A stretch of DNA of 64,000 nucleotides from Anagrus nilaparvatae (taxonomy: Eukaryota > Arthropoda > Insecta > Hymenoptera > Mymaridae): the NCBI GenBank assembly GCA_022575985.1, contig JAKSXM010000231.1, positions 498,501 to 562,500 on the forward strand, in the 5' to 3' direction. A model generated the notes under the pieces. That model was given only the letters and a program-made list of their open reading frames with translations. It ran no database searches and was not told the DNA's origin. The position numbers and the translations under genes were made by a program. The stretch's first letter is position 1; every line of letters begins with the position of its first letter. Below are positions 23,640 to 35,643 of the stretch, piece after piece.

Positions 23640-25412
23640 GCGAGCTATAGAGGTCGCAAAGATGCAATCTAGCGCTAAATATAAAAATCAAATTAACTGA
23701 AAAATACCTATTCAGTTTTTAAAATAAATTTAATAATTTAATCAAATGCGTCATGAAAATCATATAAATTTATTCAAAAAATTTTATGTTTTAGCGCTAA
23801 GAAGCATATAAGATGTAAAAAGTTCAAGAAGATCGTGTAAATGTAGCCTAATAGTTTTGAACATTTTTGTAAAACTTTATTTAACATTTTTTTACTTTAT
23901 TTAAAAATAAGATTATTTAACGATAGTTTCAATTTTAAGATATAAAAACAATCTAACAAATCTTTTTTGAAAACACCTTTAATAAACAATAATTTAATTT
24001 AAAAAAAAAATCGAAAAAGACAGTGGTGTAGAGGTTTTAGGTATTGCTTTTTAGCTTCAGCAAATTTGCAAGTGATTAACCCAAATTTATTAGATTCACC
24101 ATAGAAAATGTAGGTAATTACAGTGCTCCGTAATGCTGTTAAAAAATAAAACATAAATTAATAATAATAGAATTGCGGGGGGGGGGCAGGGTACCCAGTA
24201 CTCTAATACTTGTATCATATTACATTTACTTAAAGTATTTTACGAAGGTTCTTTATTTGAGTCCATATATTATATTTAAATAAATATATAGGAAGCGTAG
24301 GTTCATAGGCCCTTGCTTCATTATTTTATTTTTAGCTTACCTTAAAGCATTTTATAAGTGAGATTTTTATGAAGCAAGATTTCAAATTATAAAATTAAAA
24401 CTGTCAGTTTAAAAAAATCATTGTACATAAAATAAAAATTGTAGAATACAATTATTACCTATCTAACAATAAGGCGATTTGTTAATTATGAAAATAGGAT
24501 TCGTATAGGATTCACTCTTTTAGTAAATAAATTTATGAAAGAGGAAAACGTTCTGTTTACGCCTATTATGCTTAATATCTGTAGGGTCATGCTTAAAAAT
24601 TATATAATTTTCATTTTAGTTGGACAATTAGAATTTAACATGTCATGCAAGGGTTAAACGAAAAAAATCCAAATATCAGAAAGCTCTCTACATGCATTAG
24701 GAATATCAAAAGTTAAAATACATAATTGTTTTCTGGGATCTTTTTCGCCCCCCCCCCACCAAATCGCTAAAATTTTTGCTGGAAATTGCTAAAAAACACT
24801 TAAAATGATGTTAGCAATAAGTTTTGGGTAGGAAAAATGCAAAAAAAATTATATTAGTAAAAAAATTTTTGAATTTGCAAGTATTTGTAGATATTTTTAA
24901 TGTAATATTTTTATTAATTTAACCAATAAATTGGTTAATTTTCAACTAATAGTCACGTAACAGTGTTTCGCCATAGTGTATTAGGTTGGCTCGTCAGTAG
25001 ACTCCTAATACACCTTATCTAGACACCGTTTAATTATTTAAAAAACAAAAAATATTAAAAATATAAAATTATTTTTTTTGAAATTTGTGTAAGTACTTGC
25101 CTTGCACATGTTTAATCATTTATTTCTTTAATCATTTTTTTTACGTCAGCTCTTATGATTAGTGATAAGTTTAGCTTATTTTAAAGCTGGTTCTAGGGGT
25201 AGGTGCAAGTATAACATTTGGGGATAGGTTATAACTAATTATTACTTTAATGGGGGCTTCGCCCCCTCGACCCCCAAAATTTATATTACTCTAGGGGTAG
25301 GTGCGAATACAGCATTTGGGGGTAGGTTATATTTTGAAAGCAGGCAATTATCGTTTCAAAAGTTAATATCACAATTTAAAATATACGCGTTATTTAAAAT
25401 ATTTATTTAAAA
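23640..25412. other. AT-rich intergenic region with repeat fragments
   Basis: 24010-24250 (GTAATTACAGTGCTCCGTAATG and a poly-G tract) recurs at 52480-52680. 24735-24860 matches, in reverse, the stretch at 3000-3060. 25190-25330 has two GTTCTAGGGGTAGGTGC-like units around GGGGCTTCGCCCCCTCGACC. No gene seen. Confidence 0.5.
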
Positions 25413-25525
25413 ACTTATGACCGGTTTGTGTAACTACACAACCAACGAGCATGGAACATGTTCACTAATAACTAACACTGATAATAAAGTATCTATTCTG
25501 TTCATAATATCAATATTTATATCCA

Positions 25526-26579
25526 AGTATTTCTGCACTAAATTTCTTTAGAGACTTCTGCACCAATGGTCCCTAGGTACTTCTGCACCAAAGGTCTTTA
25601 GGGACTTCTGCACCATAGGTCCCTAGATACTTCTGCACCAAAGGTCTTTAGAGACTTCTGCACCCTAGGTACTTCTGCACCAAAGGTCTTTAGGGACTTC
25701 TGAACCATAGGTCCCTAGGTACTTCTGCATCAATGCTCCCTAGGTACTTCTGCACCAAAGGTCTTTAGAGACTTCTGCACCCTAGGTACTTCTGCACCAA
25801 AGGTCTTTAGGGACTTCTGCACCATAGGTCCCTAGATACTTCCACACCAATGCTTCCTAAGTACTTCTGCATCAAAGGTCTTTAGAGACTTCTGCACCAT
25901 AGGTCCCTAGGTACTTCTGCACCAAAGGTCTTTAGGGACTTCTGCACCATAGGTCCCTAGGTACTTCTGCACCAATGCTCCCTAGGTACTTCTGCACCAA
26001 AGGTCTTTAGAGACTTCTGCACCCTAGGTACTTCTGCACCATAGGTCCCTAGGTACTTTTGCACCAATGCTCCCTAAGTACTTCTGCACCAAAGGTCTTT
26101 AGAGACTTCTGCACCCTAGGTAATTCTGCTCCAAAGATCTTTAGGGATTTCTGCACCAGTGCTCCCTAAGTACTTCTGCACCAAAGGTCTTTAGAGACTT
26201 CTGCACCCTAGGTACTTCTGCACCAAAGGTCTTTAGGGACTTCTGCACCATAGGTCCCTAGGTACTTTTACACCAATGCTTCCTAAGTACTTCTGCACCA
26301 AACGTCTTTAGAGACTTCTGCACCATAGGTCCCTAGGTACTTCTGCACCAAAGGTCTTTAGTGACTTCTGCACCGTAGATCCCTAGGTACTTCTGCACCA
26401 ATGGTCCCTAGGTACTTCTGCACCAAAGGTCTTTAGGGACTTCTGCACCATAGGTCCCTAAGTACTTCTGCACCAAAGGTCTTTAGAGACTTCTGCACCC
26501 TAGGTACTTCTGCACCAAAGGTCTTTAGGGATTTCTGCACCAATGCTCCCTAAGTACTTCTGCACCAAAGGTCCCTAAA
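25526..26579. repeat. 25-bp satellite array, ACTTCTGCACC monomer
   Basis: About 40 monomers of 25 bp. Two variants alternate: ACTTCTGCACCAAAGGTCTT (ending TAGGG or TAGAG) and ACTTCTGCACCATAGGTCCC (ending TAGGT). A shortened 17-bp form, ACTTCTGCACCCTAGGT, recurs at several positions next to the TAGAG variant. This gives a higher-order pattern. The last unit runs into CCCTAAATCGAAAATATTCT, which also occurs in reverse near 7690-7720. Confidence 0.9.
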
Positions 26580-26586
26580 TCGAAAA

Positions 26587-26705
26587 TATTCTAAGTCCCA
26601 TTTGACCCCCCCCCCCTTAAAAAGGACAAATTTGACCCCCCCCCCCCTTAAAAAGGACATATTTGACCCCCCCCTTAAAAAGGACAAATTTGACCCCCCC
26701 CCCCT
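26587..26705. repeat. GACCCCCC / CCTTAAAAAGGACAAATTT tandem units
   Basis: Four units of about 35 bp with homopolymer C tracts of varying length. Both strands read as open frames (PPPLKK-like and GGG-rich), which is a consequence of the repeat. Related units occur at 33645-33710. Confidence 0.75.
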
Positions 26706-26879
26706 TAATTTTCCAGTTCTGAAGTACCCCCTCCCTATAAACATGTTCCATGTTAATAATATTGCCACGAATATATGCAAATTAATAGACAACCTTTTAC
26801 AAACAATAACAAACATTAAAGTAAGTGTTATTAAATTTATTAATTTAATTTATTAAAGATCAAAGATTTCAAAAATTTT

Positions 26880-27960
26880 TTCATAAAAAAATCTCAAAAT
26901 ACTTTTTTTTTTCAATTTGGATGTAATACCTCGTTTATTTCCACGAAAGTACTTATATTTGAAAGTACGATTTTTACTCGATATTTCGATTCTGATAACT
27001 AATTTTTTGAAAATTTTTTTCTCAAAATTTTTATCGCCAAAAAATACAAAAAATGCTAAAATTTTTTTTATTTTAGGACGTAATACTTAATTTTTTCCTA
27101 TGAAAATACGAGTATCTAGAATTATCGTTTGTAAAGGATTTCTCCATCTGATACGTAATTTTTCGAAATTTTTTTTTTTTATTTTTTTTACATAAAATAA
27201 TTAAAAAAATACCATAATTTTTTTTTTTGGACATAGTACCTCATTTTGTTCTATGAAAGTACTAATATCTAGAATTATCGTTTTTACTCGTTATCTCCAA
27301 TACGAAACCTAATTTTTCAAACAATTTTTTTTTTTAAATTTTTTACATAAAAAAATTAGAAAAAAACAATAATTTTTTTTTTTTTATAGGACTTAGTACT
27401 TAATTTCTTTCTATGAAAGTATGAATATCTAGAATTATCGTTTGTAAAGGATTTCTCTATCTGACACGTTATTTTTTTTTTCAAAATTTTTTGTATTAAG
27501 AAATTAAAAAAACACCATAATTTTTTTTCTTTTTGGACGTAGTACTTAATTTATTTCCATGAAATTACTAATATCTAGAATTAGCGTTTATACTAGGTAT
27601 CATTTTATTCCTCAATTTAAACATAGCAAAAATTTTTTCTTTATTCCTATAGCTGGTGTAATTATGTCTTCAATATATATTTACACCAGCTACACCAAAA
27701 ACTGTCCAGCAGACATAATTATCATAAAAGAAGATTATGTACTAGTGTAGAAAAATCTTCTTTTTTTATGTAAAAAACCTAATTTTTTCCATGAGATGTT
27801 AAACTAACAATGTCAAGGATAAGATTATTTAAAGATCATTCCTAGTTTTTCTTATGACATTATACTTTGTTAGGTAAAACAGACCATTAAGAACATTTTG
27901 TTATAGCTAATGAGGAACCATAGTGCCAATTACTTGGCAGCGTTTTTTATTTTTCAATAT
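26880..27960. repeat. Dispersed repeat family, forward copy
   Basis: At least five degenerate units with CTATGAAAGTACTAATATCT, AGAATTATCGTTT and GGACGTAGTACTTAATTT. It ends in GAGGAACCATAGTGCCAATT then ACTTGGCAGCG. The same ending is at 34559-34600 and, reversed, 35995-36025. It also contains a short palindrome (CAGCTGGTGTAATTATGTCT near 27650 with its inverse at about 27700). Confidence 0.7.
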
Positions 27961-28064
27961 GCACATTTTTGACAAATATTTCCTAAATTTTCATTGTACG
28001 TACTAGTTACGTCTGATAGAAAAATATATAAACAAAATAATGTATATAATATATATAATTATAT

Positions 28065-28840
28065 ATATATATACTAGCTGCCTCCGGCTCGCTTCGCTCA
28101 CCTCGGCAACCGCCAAGGGGGCTGCGCCCCCCTGGACCCCTGCAACTTGATTTTTCCAAAGATATATTATTTTAGGCTACTCAATAGCTTGTATAACAAC
28201 CTTTTTTACCCGAATTATTATCTAAAATTTACTAAATCATAAAAATTACGGACGTTGGAACTCAGGCGGATAGTTAGTGATCAGCGATACAAAGCTTGAG
28301 TATACCCTTCTCTTGGATCCGCAAGTGGCAGTTGCTTCCCTCAACTACCAATTTTAGGATTCTCTCTGATAATAACTGTACAAGTTTCTTTTAGTTACTC
28401 TATTGAGCTACTAAATTAGTAACCGGTAAGAATTACAAATATATATAATATTAGTTCTAAACTTTTATAATTTTTGAAAAATGATTGTAACTTTTGACAG
28501 ATCGAGCCGATTAGCTTGAAAATTTAGGTGGATACGTAAAAAATATGCACGAATCAAATAAAATTCTTTTTGATAGTAAAATTTTTCCTCAGTTTTACGT
28601 TTTTTTTGGTTTTTTTTGAAAATTTGATAAAAATTTTTTTCTTGGAAATTCAGTTTTTTCAACATAAAAATTTTTTGTCGTTACCAGTCGAAATAAAACC
28701 TAGCCTATGTTTTGACCCGTAATTTTTGCCATCTTTTGCCGTAAACCCTATATCTGTAGCTTTTATCGTTTTCTAGTTTATCGCGTTCGGACATACACAC
28801 ATACACACATAATTAAAGATTTATATATATAATAGGATAT
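28065..28840. repeat. Dispersed element, CTGCCTCCGGCTCGCTTCGC type
   Basis: A GC-rich head (CTAGCTGCCTCCGG, then GGGGGCTGCGCCCCCCTGG) and a tail (ATTGTAACTTTTGACAGATC, CGCGTTCGGACA, ACACACA microsatellite) recur as a second copy at 48890-49475. No coding frame is retained. Class unknown. Confidence 0.6.
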
Positions 28841-28843
28841 ATA

Positions 28844-29670
28844 TATACACGATGGGCCTTAAACGATTTTAAATCGAAGTGCGAGTTACTGAAAATGTTA
28901 AAATGGAATCAATTCAAAATATTTTTTCAAGTTGAATGCCGTAAAAATCAAAAAAATCCCCAGAGCTGGTTGTTTCAGGTAAAAAATCATATTTTTCTTT
29001 GCACCTAGAGGGCTGAAAAATTGGGAGAGTTCATATTTTTTGTGTATAAGAAAGTGTGCAGAAAATGAGTCAAATCGATGGATATAATCAACCGATGACT
29101 TTATACGGCGCTTTCTACAATAGCCACATACACCAATATATGTATATGTATGGATAGACATATTTGTGTATGGCCAACCTAATTTATAAATCTGTTTTAC
29201 CAGCAGGTAAAAAGTCTACAAAAATTAATGTAGAAAAATAGAGGGCGCAGTTATCTGAAGGTTGGCCATACACAAATATGTCTATCCATACATATACATA
29301 TATTGGTGTATGTGGCTATTGTAGAACCTGCCTACGGAATGATATAACTTCTCAGCCACCCACAGCTTACCGAAATCAAATTATACAAGCATAAGTGTAC
29401 TTTAATGCTCGATAATGAAAAATTAAATTTCAGAGATACATTTTATTAGGTACAGAACGGTTTTGAACTTTATTTGATATGAATAAAGAAATTTAAAAGT
29501 AGAGTAAAATACAAAAAACCTTAGAAAAACGTCTTAAAAAAAAATGGCTCTGGGAATTTTTTTGATTTTTACGACATTCAACTTGGAAAAATATTTTGAA
29601 TTGATTCCATTTTTAACATTTTCAGTAACTCGCACTTCGATTTAAAATCGTTTAAAGCCCGCCGTGTATA
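28844..29670. mobile_element. TIR element with nested palindrome
   Basis: The terminal inverted repeats are about 130 bp: left TATACACGATGGGCCTTAAA, right CGTTTAAAGCCCGCCGTGTATA-like, and both include CAGTAACTCGCACTTCGA or its inverse. A tight palindrome is nested at 29113-29325 (ACACAAATATGTCTATCCAT and its inverse). No transposase is visible. Confidence 0.75.
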
Positions 29671-29873
29671 ATATATAACTTTCTTTATATTATTTTATTG
29701 ATTTTTTATATTACTTTTTATTTTTCATGAAGGTGTTTTTAAGGTTTTTATAAAAAAATTTACAGAGAAAATTTTGCATCACACTTGATATATTTTAAAT
29801 ATCTAGAAAATTAGGTGCAGGTAAGGCAGATGCCTAAATATGCCATGTTACAAAATAAGTACACATATTTCAT

Positions 29874-31493
29874 TTAATTATTGTTATTTATTTTATCTTC
29901 CTTTTCTATTTCTTTGATTTTGAGCATTAATTCTTTTTTGCCGATTTCATATTCCTTTTTGGCGTTCTTTAATTCCTCACGAGTATAATCTTTTTCGTTT
30001 TGAACAATTCCGTCATATTTTTCTCTTATTTGATGAAGTTTTTCAGTGATTGCTTTCATTGCTTCACCGTTTTTTTCTTTCAATTTTTCATATTGTTCCT
30101 TACCTAATCCCAATAAATGTTGAGCTTCTTCTTTTATTGAATTCATTGCGTTACCAACAGTTTCTTTTCCAGTTTGAAATGCTTCTTTGCCTTTGTCGTA
30201 CAAATCACCAAGAATTGATTTATCTTCCTAAAAATGATAATAAAATATTATATTATATTTACTTATTCACTTTTTGAAATAAAATTGCATGAAGTGGTCC
30301 AGTTAATGCGTTCCAGAATAATTAAGGGTCTAAAGGGGCTCAAATTTTAAGATGTACAGATATATTTTAAAACATTCGACACTTTTTAATATTCTACCTA
30401 GCTAGTTATAATCTGATAAAAGTTTTATAAGGACGATCCTATTTAGTTTATATATACTTTCTTTTTTCAATATTTTTAACATCAACTTTTTTTAATGCAA
30501 ATTTTAGATACCTATTTCTGAAAAACCGTAAAAAAATAAATGATGTTTTTAATTTTATATAGTTTTATTGTATTTTTATTTTTGAGAGGAGTATGGAGTC
30601 AGAATTTTCATTTAGTGACAAAAATTCTGGCCAGATTATGCCTAGGAAATCCATACATCCTTGATTCTGATGCTATTTTTTCTACAAGTGGGTCAAATCT
30701 TATAGTTTTTAGGTATCTATACAATTTTATATCCTAAAAATGATTAGAACATGATTTTATTTTTGCATACTAAATAATTATTTCTTACCGAGGCTTGATT
30801 TGCTTCGTTTTCCGTTGGAAAAGCCTGAAACATGAAGAAAAAAAGTTATGACATGTAATTTTTATTTGATAATTACTTTTCTTGTTAGTGTCCAGAAAGT
30901 GCGTGTTTTCTGGCCGCTGCGCTATTCGAAAAAACGCATTTTCTCGACACTGAGCAAGAAAAATTATGTTTTGTCCTTGGCCACAAAAAAAGAATGCCCC
31001 AAATCGCAGTTTACCATCCTCGGCTTCGCCTCGGAGGGTAATTTACGTGCGATTTGGGCCATTCTTTACTTTTGTGGCCATGGGTAAAAATATACTAATT
31101 ATTAAATTTTAAGCAAAATTAAACACTTAAATTTGGCCAATTAAATTAAAACATTGGATCAAAATTTGCAATTTTGTTATGTTCAAGAATTTGTTTGAAT
31201 TTGTAAAAAAATTTTAAATGAAAATTTAAATCAAACTTTTAAATTAATTTAAATGAAAAAATTGAAATTACGAGTAAAAGCAAAGTAAAAATTTAAAGCA
31301 ACCTTCTAACGTTAATGTTTGATTCATAAAATGAAAAAAAAATAATTCCAATAAGGTCGATAAATTTCTTAATATAATTCAGAAAACTCAAAATGCGATA
31401 AATTCAATAATAAAATTAAAATAAAAGTTTTTTTATACTTACAAGAGCAAATGTTACTCCAACAAGAAGAATGAATAAAGTTTTAGAAAACAT
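29874..31493 (-). CDS. Small secreted Lys/Glu-rich helical protein, three exons
   Basis: Coding exons at 31443-31493, 30789-30824 and 29874-30227 join in phase 0 (donors GTAAGT and GTAAGA, acceptors TTTCAG and TTTTAG), giving 146 aa. The first exon encodes exactly a signal peptide (MFSKTLFILLVGVTFAL). The second adds AFPTENEANQAS. The third encodes an amphipathic helical domain with 11-mer-like periodicity (YDKGKEAFQTGKETV, LGLGKEQYEKLKEK), rich in Lys and Glu, with no Cys. The composition resembles LEA-like or apolipophorin-like exchangeable helices, but no family is recognised. A TATA-like box precedes it at 31576-31588. AATAAA overlaps the last codons. The separate signal-peptide exon is typical of fast-evolving secreted insect proteins. 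Confidence 0.75.
30880..31090. repeat. Dispersed MITE family copy in intron 1
   Basis: TGTCCAGAAAGTGCGTGTTT to CTTTTGTGGCCATGGG, with ATCCTCGGCTTCGCCTCGGA as a central hairpin and ACGTGCGATTTGGGCCATTC. It lies inside the first intron of the small secreted-protein gene. Same family as 39345-39620. Confidence 0.7.
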
Positions 31494-31575
31494 ATTTACG
31501 TTAATAAACTTTTTTTAGTCTTTTCAGTAACTAAGTTTTTTAATAAATGACTTGAAATATTAAATTTAATGATCA

Positions 31576-31588
31576 CTTATATATAAAA
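31576..31588 (-). promoter_or_regulatory. TATA-like box of the small secreted-protein gene
   Basis: TTTTATATATAAG on the minus strand, about 85 bases upstream of the ATG at 31493. No other promoter-like signal is closer. Confidence 0.45.
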
Positions 31589-31589
31589 A

Positions 31590-32039
31590 AAAAACCAAAA
31601 AACAATTAGATAGTGAAGTAATTTATTCTTTTTTAATTATTTAGTCTAATGAAATTACATTTTTTATCAACAATCGGAAATTTTTATTTTTTTCATCGTA
31701 ATTATTTGGTTCATTTGCATAAATAAAAAAAATCATTTTTTTTCAAACTTTGCATAGTGTGTCATTTTTTTTTTAATTCTAAGAATTATCTAACTTTTTT
31801 ATTTGATTAAGTATATAAATGAAAAAATTTTTTTTATACGTCAAAAAATTAGATCAGAAAAATATTTACTTTTTGTAATTATACTTTTAAATTATTTTGT
31901 TTTACGTTTGTTATTAATTATAAAGTTATTCATTATTGATACTATATGTTTGTAAATATTTACAAAATTTTGATATGGAATTTTACCCAATTTATTTGTT
32001 TTTACTTAAATATTTTGTTTTTTTCTAAAACCATTGTGT
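31590..32039. other. Extremely AT-rich spacer
   Basis: A/T-dominated sequence with no repeat boundary or frame that I can support. Confidence 0.5.
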
Positions 32040-32159
32040 TAGGTCAAATTTTGATTTCTGATTTTTTGGAATATAAGCACGTTTTGAGACCTCAGGAAGC
32101 TAAAAACCCGGTTTTTAAAAAAAGTCTGTATATGCGTGTGTGTTTGTATGTATGTATGT

Positions 32160-34099
32160 GTTACACCCCAAACGTGTAATTGACCATTTCACGAATTGGT
32201 CAGAAATATTTAATTTTTATACACAATTTGGTCAATAATTTTAGGATGAATAACAAACATTTAAGTGTATAGAAGTCGGTACATTCTTTAATTTTAATAA
32301 TTAAAAATGCATATTAATAAAAAAATTATTACAAGTCTAAATTAAAAATAATTTTTAATTAAAAACTTTTAAAACTTAAATACAATTCTTAATTTGCCAG
32401 GATCTATTTAGCCAATAATGTACCATAATCAACAATTGATATGCATATAGTTACCATGTTAACTATTACTCTAGTCAATTTACGGAGGCGAGTTGTATAA
32501 TTCCTGGCCAACACCAGATTTGGTCTAGTATAGGTTTTTTGGATCACTGAAACCAAATTTCGGAAAATCGCCCTTGGGAAATGAACGCATGACTCTTAAA
32601 TTAGCAAAAAATACCTCTAAAAGGGGTCTGAATTTTGCCAAATTATAGGTTGTTTGCTAGATTTCTTGGGCTCCATCCAAATCCAAATTTCAGGTCATTT
32701 TTTATAAAAAATGCGCAATTCACCCTTAAATTAGCACCCTGAAAGGGTTTCTTGATAAATTTTTACTATAAGCCTTAATTTTGACATAATATAGGTTTTT
32801 TGGGTCGCTAAAATTTCGGAAAATTTAGCAAAAACACCCCTAAATTTATATATCATTTGAAAGCGAAAAATTATAGCAAAAACACCCTTAAACTCCATTC
32901 AAGGGTGGTTTTTGCTAATGTAAATGTGAATCGCGTATTTTCAAAAAAAAATTAACCGAAATGTGGATTCAGCAATCCAAAAAACCTATATTATGCCAAA
33001 ATTAAGGCTCAGAGTGAGAATATTTCAAAAACTTATAACCGGTTTATGTATAAACACAATATAAATGCATGGAACATGTTTACTATAGTAAAGTTCTTTA
33101 TTCATTGGTCATTCACTGGTGAATCTACCCTATATAAGTATTGCACCAAGAAATATGACTAGCTTTTTGGCAAACGTAGTTTGGTTTTAACCAAACTAAG
33201 CGGTTAATTACCTCCAATTTAACACTGTTAACTTTTATTTTCAAATCTTATCCAACAAAAAAAATTTTGTTTGAAATCGTATATTTAGAAGTCGATCGAG
33301 ATATAAAACTTTTCTATTTTCCATTAGAGCCTGTATAAAATTTCAACTTTTGTGTTCAATATTACACTGAATTTTTAAATTATTTCTTTTTTTTTTTATA
33401 TTTTAATGTTAAAATAAATAATATTTTAAAATACAATTATAATTATAATTTTATAAGTAATAACAAGAATTTTAATATAGTAAACATGTTCTATGGATTT
33501 AGGTCGTGTTTACACAAACCAGTTATAAGTTTAATTTTTTTTATTGAATTTCAAACATTTAAAATAATTAAATTAATATTATTAATAATAGAACTAACTT
33601 AGAATATTCTAAGTCTCATTAATTCATGTTAAAGTTAATGTAAGTCTCATTTGACCCCCCTCCCCCTTTAAACCAAATAAATTTGACCCCCCCTCCTATA
33701 AATAAAAAAAATATATAATTTAAAATTATTTTTTTAAAATCATTTTTCAATTACCTTAGCCAATTTTTTATAATATTTTCTTTCATTTTTTACTTGATTA
33801 CAGCATTGTACTATTTTTTTATTAAATTCAATAAAGTATCCATATACTTTTTTATAAATTGAGTTTGAACTGGTTTGAAATAAAAAACGCAATAAAAATA
33901 ATTAATTAAAAAAAAAAACAGTGAACTCAGCAGTCCGCGCGCGTTATTGAAAATATTACTATATGCTGCATGTCAATTTTAATTATTGCCAAATCGTGTA
34001 AAAAAATTAAATATTTCTGACCAGTTCATGAATTGATCAAATTTTTTACTATTATTTGACCAATTCATGAAATGGTCAATTACACGTTTGGGGTGTAAC
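32160..34099. mobile_element. 1.94-kb TIR element inserted in the dispersed repeat
   Basis: Ends GTTACACCCCAAACGTGTAA and its reverse complement at 34080-34099. The inverted repeat continues inward (TTGACCATTTCACGAATTGG, AGAAATATTTAATTTTT). Flanks GTATGT / ATATGT suggest an imperfect duplication. 32520-33000 holds degenerate tandem units (TAGGTTTTTTGGATCACTGA-like, TTAGCAAAAACACCCCTAAA-like). A second element is nested at 33031-33530. No transposase frame. Confidence 0.75.
33031..33530. mobile_element. 500-bp TIR element, ACTTATAACCGGTTT family
   Basis: Terminal inverted repeats of about 55 bp (ACTTATAACCGGTTTATGTA ... AACCAGTTATAAGT, each with CATGGAACATGTTTACTATA or its inverse). A truncated relative holds the 25-bp satellite at 25413-26750. 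Confidence 0.75.
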
Positions 34100-34792
34100 A
34101 TATGTTAGTATGTATGACTGTAACCGGTGATATTTAACAACCATAATTTAATTAGTTTCTAAATTTTTTTTACCAAAAAATCTCGATATACTTTTTTTTT
34201 CTTCAAAATTTGTATCTAATACCTCATTTTTTTTTCCATGAAAGTACTAATATCTAGGAGTATCGTTTTTACTCGATATCTTGAATTTTATAACTTATTT
34301 TTTGAAAATTTTTTTCACCAAAAAATACAAAAATACCAAATTTTTTTCTATGGGAGTACTGGTTTGAGAAATATCGTTTATAGTCAAATTTTGGATCTGA
34401 TACGTAATTTTTTCAAAATTTTTGCCGCCAAAAAATACAAAAACCGCCAATTTTTTTTAGGGCGTAGTACTTAATTTTTTTCTATGAAAGTACTAATATC
34501 TAGAATTATCATTTTTAATAGGTAAAATAGACCATTAAAAATATTTTGTTACTGTTAATGAGGAACCATAGTGCCAATTACTTGGCAGCGTTTTTTTTTA
34601 TTTGAATGTTTTTTTCCTATCTAAAAACTAATTTTTTTTACTAATTTAGTCGTTTGGAATGATTTCCCAATGATAAAAACCCATTTTAGTAGGGGAGGGG
34701 GGGGGGGTGGGTGAAATCCCTGTTTCCTTGAAAAAACAATATTTAAAAAAAAAAGATTCATATCAGCAAACATTGGCATAACATTATTTTAT

Positions 34793-34862
34793 TGCTCTAA
34801 TTTAAATGCAATTTCGTGATCGAAATTTGTTATTCACATAAAAGCTTATACTGATAAGCTAC
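34793..34862 (+). promoter_or_regulatory. Orphan copy of the DUF4803-gene upstream region
   Basis: Nearly identical to 54107-54177: TTTAAATGCAATTTCGTGAT, CGAAATTTGTTATTC, CATAAAAGCTTATA. It has the same orientation but is followed here by no recognisable exon. See the finding on orphan promoters. Confidence 0.7.
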
Positions 34863-35159
34863 TGAGAATTAGATACAAAAGACATTTATTAAAGCTACGT
34901 TCTAATTTTTGAAATAAAAAGTAAGATTATTTTTATTTTTATTTAAGTACCTATTAATCAATTGATTATTTTGGTTTAATCAAAATTAAATTTTATAATA
35001 CAATGTGCTTTAAAAAATCTGCACTAAACGAACATGGTTTAGGACAAATATTAGTTTGTAAAATTGGTTCAATATAAATTCTTTTTTTTTTTTTGAGATG
35101 CAAATATTTGTGCTTAACATAATTAAAAATTATCATTTTCTAAAAAAAAAATTACACTT

Positions 35160-35310
35160 AAAAAGTGATCTCCGGAGATCTAAAGAGATCAAAATAGACA
35201 GAAAAATTGGCCAGATATATTTAGATCTCCGCAGATTACTTTTGATCTCCGGAGGCCACTGGAAATTCAAGTAGATCTAAAGAAATCTTCAGAGATCTGT
35301 TGAATGAAAA
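35160..35310. repeat. GATC-dense cluster
   Basis: At least nine GATC sites in about 140 bases, most as AGATCT or TGATCTCCGGAGATC-like palindromes. A further cluster of AGATCTGTACAGATCTG sits at 35715-35765. Probably degenerate short inverted repeats. Confidence 0.6.
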
Positions 35311-35353
35311 AAAAATTATAAAATTTTATAAATATCATTTAAAATCATTTATA

Positions 35354-35643
35354 TACACAGTAAGAAATAATGAACACAATTAATATTACTACCGTTTAGA
35401 TATTTTATTTCGAAATATACTAAAATTTGTTGTAGAGCTGCTTTTCAATCACTAAGTTAAATATTCAACCAAAGCAGCTCTACCGTGGGTGTCTGAGTGA
35501 AACGTCAATGAGTTTTAAATTTACTACAAGTGTAGTAAAATTACTACTAGTAGTAAATTTACTATTTTTGTAGTAATATTACTAAATCGTAGTAAAATTA
35601 TTAAACGGTAGTAATATTGTCTTTAGTATTTTTTACTGTGTAT
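35354..35643. repeat. MITE with TACACAGTAAAAAATA ends and TAGTAATATTACTA core
   Basis: Ends TACACAGTAAGAAATAATG and the inverse of TACACAGTAAAAAATACTAA, both including AATATTACTACCGTTTA. The right half is a run of TAGTAA/TTACTA units. A mini-derivative of the 7081-8826 foldback (GTAGAGCTGC ... GCAGCTCTAC) is nested at about 35430-35485. Confidence 0.65.

Larger units (their letters stand above)
25413..26750. mobile_element. TIR element (right end truncated) hosting a satellite array
   Basis: The left end ACTTATGACCGGTTTGTGTA followed by CATGGAACATGTTCACTA matches the TIR of the 500-bp element at 33031-33530. The right side keeps only AAACATGTTCCATG at about 26737-26750. Between lie the 25-bp satellite and four TTTGACCCCCCCC units. 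The same GACCCCCC block also follows the 33031 copy, so flank and element move together. Confidence 0.55.
32040..34600. repeat. Dispersed repeat copy split by a younger TIR element
   Basis: 32040-32159 matches the start of the 9172 repeat (GACCTCAGGAAGCTAAAAAC and the TG microsatellite). The match resumes at 34100 with TGTAACCGGTGATATTTAAC, the sequence that follows directly at about 9304. The intervening 32160-34099 is the inserted element. Confidence 0.75.

Noticed and set aside
25526..26579. Regular repeats resembling a CRISPR array
   Set aside because: Units are contiguous 25-mers without unique spacers, in a eukaryotic context; it is a satellite.
26550..26856. Pro/Lys-rich and Gly-rich frames on both strands
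   Set aside because: Produced by TTTGACCCCCC units; C-tract length varies, so no frame is stable.
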